From positions 930,001 to 994,000 of the forward strand of contig NZ_SPNJ01000001.1 in NCBI RefSeq assembly GCF_004563925.1: a DNA stretch of 64,000 nucleotides. The letters run 5' to 3'. Below the pieces are notes generated by a model. It did no database searches. It was not told the DNA's origin and was given only the letters and a program-made list of their open reading frames with translations. Source of the stretch: Herbaspirillum sp. 3R11 (GTDB lineage Bacteria; Pseudomonadota; Gammaproteobacteria; Burkholderiales; Burkholderiaceae_D). Numbering within the stretch: position 1 is the first letter of the stretch; each line of letters begins with the position of its first letter. Positions 29,247 to 36,494 of this stretch are shown in pieces. The position numbers and the translations under genes were made by a program.

Positions 29247-31289
29247 ATGATCGCCACCCTCAGCAGCAACGATCTGGCCTGCTGCTCGGCACTGCTTGAC
29301 GCAGTGCTGGGTCTCGAAGGCATCGCGCTGCACGAGGCGTTAAGCAATATCGTATCGAGTTTCCTCGGCCGCACGGGCGGCCGTTATTTTTCCGATGTCG
29401 CCAACGCACTCGACACGCAGCAGCTGTTGCAGTCGGTGGTGCATGAAGGCGTGAGCTACGGGCACTACGTCTTTCCCGATCCGTACGAAAATTACACTGA
29501 AGCCGAAGCCGGACGTCTGGCTTCATTCGCCGCATTGACCGGCCGTCTGCTGCAAAACCGCGCCGACACCGAAAAGCGCAGCCGCGCACTGGACCAGATC
29601 GAATCCAAGCTCGAGCAGCAGGCGCAAATCCTCAACCAGATGCACGAGTCGGTGATCACGATGGACCAGGCCGGTTTCATCACCAGTTGGAATCGTGGCG
29701 CCGAACAGTTGTTCGGCTATACCGCGATCGAGGCGATCGGCCGCAACGTGCTGTTCCTGTACGAGAACGAAGACGAGGACGATGCCTCGCTCAACGACGT
29801 GTTCCTGGCGCAGGGCGGACGCGAGATGGAAGTGCGCCGCCGCAAGAAGTCGGGCGAAGCGTTCTGGGCCAGTCTGTCGCTGTCGGTCATGCGCGACCAG
29901 CACGGCCAGCCGATCGGCATGATCGGCTACATCAACGACATCACCGAACGCAAGAACGCCGAAAAGCTGATTCACCATCTGGCCTATTACGACTCGCTGA
30001 CCGGCCTGCCCAACCGCACGCTGCTGACACGCACGGTCGACCAGGCGCTGCAGGCCGCGCAGCAGGACAATATTTACGGCTGCATCATGTTCATCGACCT
30101 GAATCGCTTCAAGCCGATCAACGATACGCTCGGCCATGTCGCCGGCGACATGCTGCTGGTCGAAGTCGCGATCCGCCTGCGCAAGGCATTGCGCGATGAA
30201 GACGTGGTGGCGCGCTTGGGCGCGGATGAATTCGCCATCGCGTTGTTCGACATCGACAAGGATTACCACGCCGGTTTCGTGGCGCAAAAGCTGATCGCGC
30301 TGTTCGACGAGCCGTTCTTCATCGACGGCCACGAGCTGCGTGTCGGCGCCAGCATCGGCATCAGCATGTATCCGCAAGACGCCACCGACACCGAAACCCT
30401 GCTGCGCCTGGCCGACATCGCCATGTACCGCGCCAAGCAGGGCGGCGAGAACAACGAGGGCGGCTACGCGTACTACAGCGAAGAGATGAACCGCAACACG
30501 CTGGATTTGCTGCGCATCGAAACCGGACTGCTGCACGCCTTCGAGTACAACGAATTGCTGCTGTACTACCAGCCCAAGATCGACTTCGCGCAAGGTCATA
30601 TCACCGGCGCCGAAGCGCTGGTGCGCTGGCAGCATCCCGAGCGCGGCTTGCTGGCGCCGGGCGATTTCATCCCGATTGCGGAAGAGACCGGCCTCATCGT
30701 CCAGCTCAGCGACTGGGTGCTGGAAGCCGCTTGCGCGCAGGCGCGTCAATGGAAGGAAGCCGGCCTGGAGCCGATTCGCATCGCCATCAACGTGACGGCG
30801 CGCGAGTTCACGCGCTCGCTACCGGACCGCGTCAGGGCCGCTCTGAGCCGGCATCAGCTGACCGGTGAATGGCTGGAGCTGGAAATCACCGAAAGCATGC
30901 TGATGCACAGCACCGACCGGGTGATTTCGATCATGGAAAAAATCTGCCTGCTCGGCGTGACGATTTCGCTCGACGATTTCGGCACCGGCTATTCGAGCCT
31001 GTCCTACCTCAAGCGCTTCCCGATCAACACGCTCAAGATCGACCGCTCATTCACCACCGGCATCCCCGACGACACCAACGATTGCGCCATCGCCAGCGCC
31101 ATCATCGGCATCGCCAAGCAACTGCGCCACAAGGTCATCGCCGAAGGCGTGGAAAACATGGCGCAGTTCAACTTCCTCAAGGAAGCCGGTTGCAACGAAT
31201 TGCAAGGCTACCTGTTCTCGCGTCCGGTCCCGGCTGTGGATTTCCATCTCATGCTGACCGAAGGCCGCAAGTTCTCTGCCGCGCTGTAA
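29247..31289 (+). CDS. PAS-GGDEF-EAL c-di-GMP signalling protein
   Basis: A 680-residue soluble protein. An N-terminal region of about 120 residues has no recognised fold. It is followed by PAS (about 128-240, ILNQMHESVITMDQAGFITSWNRGAEQLFGY), GGDEF (about 250-410) and EAL (about 425-670). The cyclase signature reads GADEF (325-329) rather than GGDEF, with the RxxD site (RDED) kept. The EAL half is fully equipped (EALVRW near 455, ITESML, DDFGTGYSSLSYLKRFP, KIDRSF). Net phosphodiesterase activity is therefore expected, perhaps tuned by GTP at the GGDEF site. No membrane helix. It shares an operon with the HDOD protein upstream. Confidence 0.93.
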   Translation: MIATLSSNDLACCSALLDAVLGLEGIALHEALSNIVSSFLGRTGGRYFSDVANALDTQQLLQSVVHEGVSYGHYVFPDPYENYTEAEAGRLASFAALTGRLLQNRADTEKRSRALDQIESKLEQQAQILNQMHESVITMDQAGFITSWNRGAEQLFGYTAIEAIGRNVLFLYENEDEDDASLNDVFLAQGGREMEVRRRKKSGEAFWASLSLSVMRDQHGQPIGMIGYINDITERKNAEKLIHHLAYYDSLTGLPNRTLLTRTVDQALQAAQQDNIYGCIMFIDLNRFKPINDTLGHVAGDMLLVEVAIRLRKALRDEDVVARLGADEFAIALFDIDKDYHAGFVAQKLIALFDEPFFIDGHELRVGASIGISMYPQDATDTETLLRLADIAMYRAKQGGENNEGGYAYYSEEMNRNTLDLLRIETGLLHAFEYNELLLYYQPKIDFAQGHITGAEALVRWQHPERGLLAPGDFIPIAEETGLIVQLSDWVLEAACAQARQWKEAGLEPIRIAINVTAREFTRSLPDRVRAALSRHQLTGEWLELEITESMLMHSTDRVISIMEKICLLGVTISLDDFGTGYSSLSYLKRFPINTLKIDRSFTTGIPDDTNDCAIASAIIGIAKQLRHKVIAEGVENMAQFNFLKEAGCNELQGYLFSRPVPAVDFHLMLTEGRKFSAAL

Positions 31290-31336
31290 AGCAACGCATT
31301 ACAGCAACTCTTCTCCCTCGGTAAAACTCTTCAGTC

Positions 31337-32035
31337 TCAATCTTTCAGGTAGTGCGGAAAGCGCTCGCGGATATCGTCCAGGTGCGACAAGGTATTGGAC
31401 AGATGCGCGCGCAAGGCCTCCTGTGCAGCAATCGGATCGCCTGCCGCAATCGCCTCCACAATCGCAATGTGATCGCGCAGCACCGCGCGCGCCTTGCCTG
31501 GAATCGGCACGTGCAGCGCGCGCAGCCGGTCCAGGTGGCCGCTGTGACGACGCACCATGGCCCATAGATCGGGGATGTTGGCGGCCTCATACATCTGGCG
31601 GTGGAAAGCCTGGTCGGCTTCGACAAACTCACTGTAATCCTCGCTGTCGGCCAGCATTTTTTGTTTGGCGATGCTGGCTTGCAGACGCACGATCAGGGCC
31701 GGATTGGGGGAAGCCGCCAGCGTGTGGACGATCTCCAGTTCAATCGAGCGGCGCAAGAAATGCGCTTGCCGCGCCATCGCAATATCCACCGCGCGCACGA
31801 CCGTCGCATGTTGCGGAAAAATATCCACCAGGCCTTCTTCACCCAGCTTCATCAGCGCATCGCGGATCGGCGTCTGGCTCAGGCCGAACTGCAAGGCCAG
31901 CTCGGCGCGCGAGAGGACGGTGCCGGGCGTGAGCTGCATCGTGATGATGGCTTCGCGCAGGCGTTCGAATACCTGCGGCGCGGCATGGCGCGAGCGGTCG
32001 AGCTGATGTTGCGGCAGGGGTGAAGGGCTGTTCAT
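31337..32035 (-). CDS. GntR-family (FCD) transcriptional regulator
   Basis: A 232-residue regulator with the N-terminal GntR winged helix (RLREAIITMQLTPGTVLSRAELALQFGLSQTPIRDALMKLGEEGLVDIFP) and the all-helical FCD effector domain, including FHRQMYEAANIP and HIAIVEAIAAGD metal/ligand helices. It is divergent from a sugar-acid MFS transporter and a glucarate-dehydratase-like gene, so an aldarate or derivative is the likely effector. The palindrome in the transporter promoter is its probable operator. The frame opens at TTG 32059; ATG 32035 is taken as start, without strong ribosome-site support. Confidence 0.9.
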   Translation of the reverse strand: MNSPSPLPQHQLDRSRHAAPQVFERLREAIITMQLTPGTVLSRAELALQFGLSQTPIRDALMKLGEEGLVDIFPQHATVVRAVDIAMARQAHFLRRSIELEIVHTLAASPNPALIVRLQASIAKQKMLADSEDYSEFVEADQAFHRQMYEAANIPDLWAMVRRHSGHLDRLRALHVPIPGKARAVLRDHIAIVEAIAAGDPIAAQEALRAHLSNTLSHLDDIRERFPHYLKD

Positions 32036-32207
32036 GGCAATCGGAATCCGGGACGTCAAAAGACAATAAATCGAAAGAAAGCGGAGCGGTGCGCATGTTG
32101 CTCAAAACAGCGGATATCCGAACCGTTCTCGACAAGAGCTTAAAAGATAGAGCACGTTAGCCCCGCAATCCCCTTTGTTATCAGCATGATAAAGCAATTA
32201 AGTCGCA

Positions 32208-32236
32208 TTGACACACTAATATATTAGTGTTTTAAT
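32208..32236 (+). promoter_or_regulatory. Promoter of the MFS-glucarate dehydratase operon with palindromic operator in its spacer
   Basis: TTGACA at 32208-32213 and TTTAAT at 32231-32236 are 17 bases apart, a near-consensus sigma-70 promoter on the plus strand. The perfect palindrome ACACTAATATATTAGTGT occupies 32213-32230, exactly filling the spacer. A repressor bound there, probably the divergent GntR protein, would exclude RNA polymerase. Confidence 0.75.
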
Positions 32237-32291
32237 GTTTTAACCGAAAGGGCAGACGCTCTTTTTCGATAAAAAACGCAGGAGACAAGCA

Positions 32292-33611
32292 GTGACTACA
32301 GCGCAGGCAGCAGGGCGGGCATTGTCGCCGCTCGACAGGGCGGTATCGAAGATCAAGCAGCGCGTGTTGCCGCTGTTCGTGATCATGTTCATCGTCAATT
32401 ACATCGATCGCGTCAACATCGGCTTCGTGCGCACGCACCTGGCCGCCGACATCGGTATCGGCACCGCAGCTTATGGATTGGGCGCCGGCCTGTTCTTCGT
32501 CGGCTACGCCATCTTTGAAGTGCCGTCCAACATGCTGCTGCAAAAATACGGTGCCAAAGCCTGGCTCACGCGCATCATGCTGACCTGGGGCATCGCCGCC
32601 ACCGCGATGGCGTTCGTGCAGGGCGAGACGTCGTTCTATGTGCTGCGGTTTTTGCTGGGCGTGGCGGAAGCCGGCTTCTTCCCCGGCGTGATCTATTACT
32701 TCACGCAATGGCTGCCCAACGGCGAGCGCGGCAAGGCGATGGCAATCTTCCTGAGCGGCTCCGCATTGGCGTCGATCCTGTCGGGGCCGATTTCCGGCGC
32801 GCTGCTGCAGATCGAAGGCGGCGGCCTGCACGGCTGGCAATGGATGTTCATCATCGAAGGCCTGGCCTCGGTGGTGCTATGCGGCTTCGTCTGGTTCTGG
32901 CTCGACTCGCGACCGGCGGATGCGAAGTGGCTGACGCAGAGCGAACGCGACCTGATCGGCAACACCATCGCCGCCGAGCAAGCCGAACGAGAAAAGATCA
33001 AGCCGGCCCACATCTCCGCCTGGACTCTGCTGCGCGACAGCCAGATCATCATCTTCTGCTTCATCTATTTCTCGATCTCACTGACGATCTACGGCGCGAC
33101 GTTCTGGCTGCCCAGCATCATCCGCAAGATGGGCACGTATTCTGATTTTCAGGTCGGCTTGTTCAATTCGATCCCGTGGATCATTTCCATCATCGCCATG
33201 TACCTGTTCGCCAGCCTGGCGGCGCGCTTCAAGTTCCAGCAGGCCTGGGCAGCGGCGGCGCTGATCATTGCGGCCATCGGCATGTACGTGTCGACCTTCG
33301 GCGGACCTGTGTTCGCGTTCGTCTCGATCTGCTTCGCCGCAGTGGGGTTCAAGGCGGCGTCCTCACTGTTCTGGCCGATCCCGCAGTCGTATCTGGATGC
33401 GCGCATCGCTGCGGCCGTCATTGCACTGATCAACTCGCTGGGCAACCTCGGCGGCTTCGTCGCGCCAACCACCTTCGGTTTCCTCGAACAAAAAACCGGT
33501 TCGATCCAGGGCGGTTTGTATGCGCTGGCAGCGACTTCGGTGGTGGCGGCGGTCGTGGTGTTCTTTGCCCGCACCACGGCGCACTCCGCAGCGATCGCAG
33601 GCAACAAATAA
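32292..33611 (+). CDS. MFS transporter, anion:cation symporter (ACS) family, probable sugar-acid importer
   Basis: A 439-residue, twelve-helix major facilitator. The segment NYIDRVNIGFVRTHLAADIGI near residue 35 is typical of the ACS family (glucarate, galactonate, hexuronate and phthalate transporters). AEAGFFPGVIYYFTQWLPNGERGKAMA (about 120-146) is the characteristic helix 4-5 region. Placed between its GntR regulator and a glucarate-dehydratase-like enzyme, it probably imports glucarate or a related aldarate by proton symport. Substrate is inferred from context only. Confidence 0.88.
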   Translation: MTTAQAAGRALSPLDRAVSKIKQRVLPLFVIMFIVNYIDRVNIGFVRTHLAADIGIGTAAYGLGAGLFFVGYAIFEVPSNMLLQKYGAKAWLTRIMLTWGIAATAMAFVQGETSFYVLRFLLGVAEAGFFPGVIYYFTQWLPNGERGKAMAIFLSGSALASILSGPISGALLQIEGGGLHGWQWMFIIEGLASVVLCGFVWFWLDSRPADAKWLTQSERDLIGNTIAAEQAEREKIKPAHISAWTLLRDSQIIIFCFIYFSISLTIYGATFWLPSIIRKMGTYSDFQVGLFNSIPWIISIIAMYLFASLAARFKFQQAWAAAALIIAAIGMYVSTFGGPVFAFVSICFAAVGFKAASSLFWPIPQSYLDARIAAAVIALINSLGNLGGFVAPTTFGFLEQKTGSIQGGLYALAATSVVAAVVVFFARTTAHSAAIAGNK

Positions 33612-33637
33612 TTCATTACTGATTTCGGAAAATAGAC

Positions 33638-34912
33638 ATGAAGATCACCCGCGTCACCGTCACCCCGATCGCATTCAAGGATGCGCCTTTGCTCAACGCC
33701 AGCGGCATCCATGAGCCGTATGCGCTGCGCTCCATCATCGAAGTCGAAACCGACAACGGCCATTTCGGCCTCGGTGAAAGTTATGGCGACGCCGCGGCGC
33801 TGGCCGTGCTGGACAAGGTAAAAACACAACTGATCGGCCTCGATCCGTTCAACCTCAATCGCTTGCGCGCCATCGTCAAGTCCACCGTCGCCGGCATGGC
33901 CCCGGCCAACAGCGGCGGCGCAGAACTGGCGCCCGGTTCTCACGCCAGCAAAGCCGTGAGTAATGCCTACTCAGCATTCGAAGTCGCCTTGCTCGATGCC
34001 CAGGCGCGTTACCTCAACGTGCCGCTGGTTGACTTGCTGGGAGGCGCGGTGCGCACCGAGATTCCGTTCAGCGCCTATCTGTTTTTCAAGTATGCGGAGC
34101 ACATCGACAGCCCCTACAAACCTGACTCCTGGGGCGAGGCGCTGAGCGAGGAACAGATCGTCGCCCAAGCGCGCAGGATGATCGATGAAAACGGTTTCCA
34201 GAGCATCAAGCTCAAGGCCGGTACACTCGATCCCGAACATGAAGTCGCCTGCATCAAGGCACTGAAGAAAGCCTTCCCCGACGCGCCGCTGCGCATCGAC
34301 CCCAACGGCAACTGGTCGTTGGAAACCGCGGTGCGCATGGCCGAACTGCTCGGCGACGATTTGCAGTACTACGAAGACCCGACTCCCGGCCTGGAAGGCA
34401 TGGCTGAATTGCATCGCCGCACCGGCTTGCCGCTGGCGACCAACATGGTGGTCACCGATTTCGACGAATTCCGTCGCAGCATCCCGCAGAACAGCGTGCA
34501 GATCGTGCTGGCCGACCATCACTACTGGGGCGGCCTGCGCGACACGCAGATGCTGGCGCTGATGTGCGACACCTTCGGCCTGGGCGTGTCGATGCATTCG
34601 AATTCCCACCTCGGCATCAGCCTGATGGCGATGTCGCATGTGGCGGCGGCGGTGCCGAATCTGTCCTATGCCTGCGACACGCATTACCCATGGCAGGAAG
34701 CTGACGAAGAAGTCATCAAGGGCGGCAAGCTGCCGATTCGCAACGGCTGCGTCAGCATCACGCGTGCACCCGGCCTGGGTGTGGAGCTTGATCGTGATCA
34801 ACTGGCCAAGCTGCACGACCTGTACTTGGGCTGCGGCATACGCTCGCGCGACGACGTGCGCCAGATGCGCAAGTACAAGCCGGACTGGAAGACGGTCAAG
34901 CCGCGTTTCTGA
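33638..34912 (+). CDS. Glucarate dehydratase-like enzyme (enolase superfamily)
   Basis: Predicted to dehydrate an aldarate such as D-glucarate to a 5-keto-4-deoxy product. The 424 residues show the enolase-superfamily layout. The KxK base motif is SIKLKAGT (about 188-195), metal ligands come from RIDPNGNWS (about 225), YYEDPTPG (about 247) and TDFDE/ADHHYWGG, and the second catalytic block is SMHSNSHLGISLMAMSHVAAA (about 318-338). This matches glucarate dehydratases more than mandelate racemase. It starts 26 bases after the transporter and is followed by a strong terminator, so the operon has two genes. Later pathway enzymes are not in the window. Confidence 0.85.
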   Translation: MKITRVTVTPIAFKDAPLLNASGIHEPYALRSIIEVETDNGHFGLGESYGDAAALAVLDKVKTQLIGLDPFNLNRLRAIVKSTVAGMAPANSGGAELAPGSHASKAVSNAYSAFEVALLDAQARYLNVPLVDLLGGAVRTEIPFSAYLFFKYAEHIDSPYKPDSWGEALSEEQIVAQARRMIDENGFQSIKLKAGTLDPEHEVACIKALKKAFPDAPLRIDPNGNWSLETAVRMAELLGDDLQYYEDPTPGLEGMAELHRRTGLPLATNMVVTDFDEFRRSIPQNSVQIVLADHHYWGGLRDTQMLALMCDTFGLGVSMHSNSHLGISLMAMSHVAAAVPNLSYACDTHYPWQEADEEVIKGGKLPIRNGCVSITRAPGLGVELDRDQLAKLHDLYLGCGIRSRDDVRQMRKYKPDWKTVKPRF

Positions 34913-34934
34913 GCAAGCGAGAAATCATGGCGCA

Positions 34935-34964
34935 AAAAAAGCGGAAGACAACTTCCGCTTTTTT
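34935..34964. terminator. Bidirectional intrinsic terminator
   Basis: Stem AAAAAAGCGGAAG / CTTCCGCTTTTTT with an ACAA loop lies between the glucarate dehydratase gene and the convergent nucleosidase gene. Confidence 0.9.
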
Positions 34965-34984
34965 ATTGCTGCTGACCGATCAAT

Positions 34985-36028
34985 TCATCGTTTGCGTGCG
35001 CGCTTCTTCCAAGCTTCCAGAAACGCCAGCGTCACGCTTGCCTCATTGGTCTCGGCCAAGCCGCTGCCAAAGAAAGCGCCGACATCCTTGAAGTCGTTGC
35101 CGCCCGCCAGATCCGAGACGCTGCGAAAGGCGATGAAGGGCACGCCGTTGGCATACGCGACCTGGGCGAAGGCCGCCGTTTCCATATCCACCAGTTGCGC
35201 TTGCAGCGTGTCGTACAGATAAGTGCGATAGCCGGCGTTGGCCAAAAAGGCCGAGCCGGAAATGCCGCGTCCGCCGACTTTCAAGGCGGGTTGCACGGCA
35301 ACGCACAGCGCAGGATTTTTAGGGCCGCATGTCGCCAGTACCGGCTTCAGCTCGCGCGCCACTGCAAGCATCTGTGCATCGGCCGCGAACTCAAAGCGAA
35401 ATTCCCCCTGCGGCGCATTCGCAGCATTCATCACAAAGCTGTCACGCATGAACATCCCGCTGCTGACTTTGCCGCCGGGCGCATCGAACTGGAAGTCGGG
35501 ACGCGCCTTGCCGTTTTCCGTCGCCAGCTTCAATCCCAGGCAACCGACATTACCTGCATCTCCGGCATTGCCGCAAGCTGCGGGCAGGCTGCCGTCGCCG
35601 TTCCAGTAGACCTCCATCGGCATCGCCCAGCTTTCCGGCACAAGCACGTCGCCGACATGATTGGCCGGATTGACGCCACCGGCAATGCCGCTCATCAGCA
35701 GCCGTTCAACGTGGAAGTGATCCAACATCAGCTGCGTGACCATCGTCGCGTTCACCAGGCTGACGCCGCTGAGCACGATCACCACCGGATTGCCGCGCAA
35801 TACACCGGTCGTGAAGCGATTGCCGTTGATGCGCCAGTCGTGTTTCCTTTGAGTCTGCTCAAGGAGAATGTCGGCCTCGGCGCCGAACGCCGACACGATG
35901 CCGATGCGCGGCTTGCATTCACTCAGGCAGCGTTTCTGTTCTGCGTGGGCGGCGCTTGCTGTGGACAAGGCTGCAAGTGCCAGCAAGGCGCAGGAAAATT
36001 TGTTGAACAGGGAGGAGATGACGGGCAA
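34985..36028 (-). CDS. Exported MTA/SAH-type nucleosidase (phosphorylase superfamily), TTG start
   Basis: A 347-residue member of the 5'-methylthioadenosine/S-adenosylhomocysteine nucleosidase group. RIGIVSAFGAEADILLE begins the core, SGIAGGVNP is the ribose/phosphate loop, VDMETAAFAQVAY carries the catalytic Glu region, and FRSVSDLAGGND holds the catalytic Asp. Unlike cytosolic MtnN it has a signal peptide (about 29 residues ending ASAAHA) and several cysteines, so it should act in the periplasm. The start is TTG at 36028: AGGA lies six bases upstream and the signal peptide begins there, while the upstream frame to 36109 has no support. Confidence 0.85.
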   Translation of the reverse strand: MPVISSLFNKFSCALLALAALSTASAAHAEQKRCLSECKPRIGIVSAFGAEADILLEQTQRKHDWRINGNRFTTGVLRGNPVVIVLSGVSLVNATMVTQLMLDHFHVERLLMSGIAGGVNPANHVGDVLVPESWAMPMEVYWNGDGSLPAACGNAGDAGNVGCLGLKLATENGKARPDFQFDAPGGKVSSGMFMRDSFVMNAANAPQGEFRFEFAADAQMLAVARELKPVLATCGPKNPALCVAVQPALKVGGRGISGSAFLANAGYRTYLYDTLQAQLVDMETAAFAQVAYANGVPFIAFRSVSDLAGGNDFKDVGAFFGSGLAETNEASVTLAFLEAWKKRARKR

Positions 36029-36235
36029 GGAGATTCCTTTTGTGGAGGGCGAAGTCTGCAAGAACTGCAGGCAGCCCAGAGCATGCCGAAGAATCCGGAA
36101 ATTAGCCATAGTTGTCGGAACGTCAATGCCAAAGCGGCTTGCAGAGGCAATTTCTCATTGGAAAAATTGCCCAAAGGATATATTGCGTATATGATTGCCA
36201 AAAAGAAATAAGACAATTCCCCCTCGGAGACATTC

Positions 36236-36439
36236 ATGCGGCAGTTCCTGCTTTTGATCCTGTGCACTCTTGCCATTACCGGCTGCAGCCGTTCGCCCGC
36301 TGAGCAACTGGCTTACCTCCATGCCGAGGAGCAGTACCAGATCAACATGGAGCGCTCCGCACGCTACCGCCAATCGCTGGAGCAGGCTGACGGCGAAAGC
36401 CCGGCGCCGATCATCATCACTTCGCGGCCGGCGAACTGA
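36236..36439 (+). CDS. Small predicted lipoprotein (67 residues)
   Basis: The N-terminus MRQFLLLILCTLAITGC is a short type II signal peptide with lipobox ITGC and the modified cysteine at residue 17. The mature part has about 50 polar residues (SRSPAEQLAYLHAEEQYQINMERSARY...) predicted helical, ending in a proline-containing tail. It is probably anchored in the inner or outer membrane on the periplasmic side; the residue after Cys is Ser, which favours the outer membrane. I do not recognise a family. CGGAG precedes the ATG. It is convergent with nasA. Confidence 0.75.
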   Translation: MRQFLLLILCTLAITGCSRSPAEQLAYLHAEEQYQINMERSARYRQSLEQADGESPAPIIITSRPAN

Positions 36440-36494
36440 GCAACCGGCTTTCTTCGATTCGGATCGACGCCTCAGCACGTCATTTCCATAAAAT

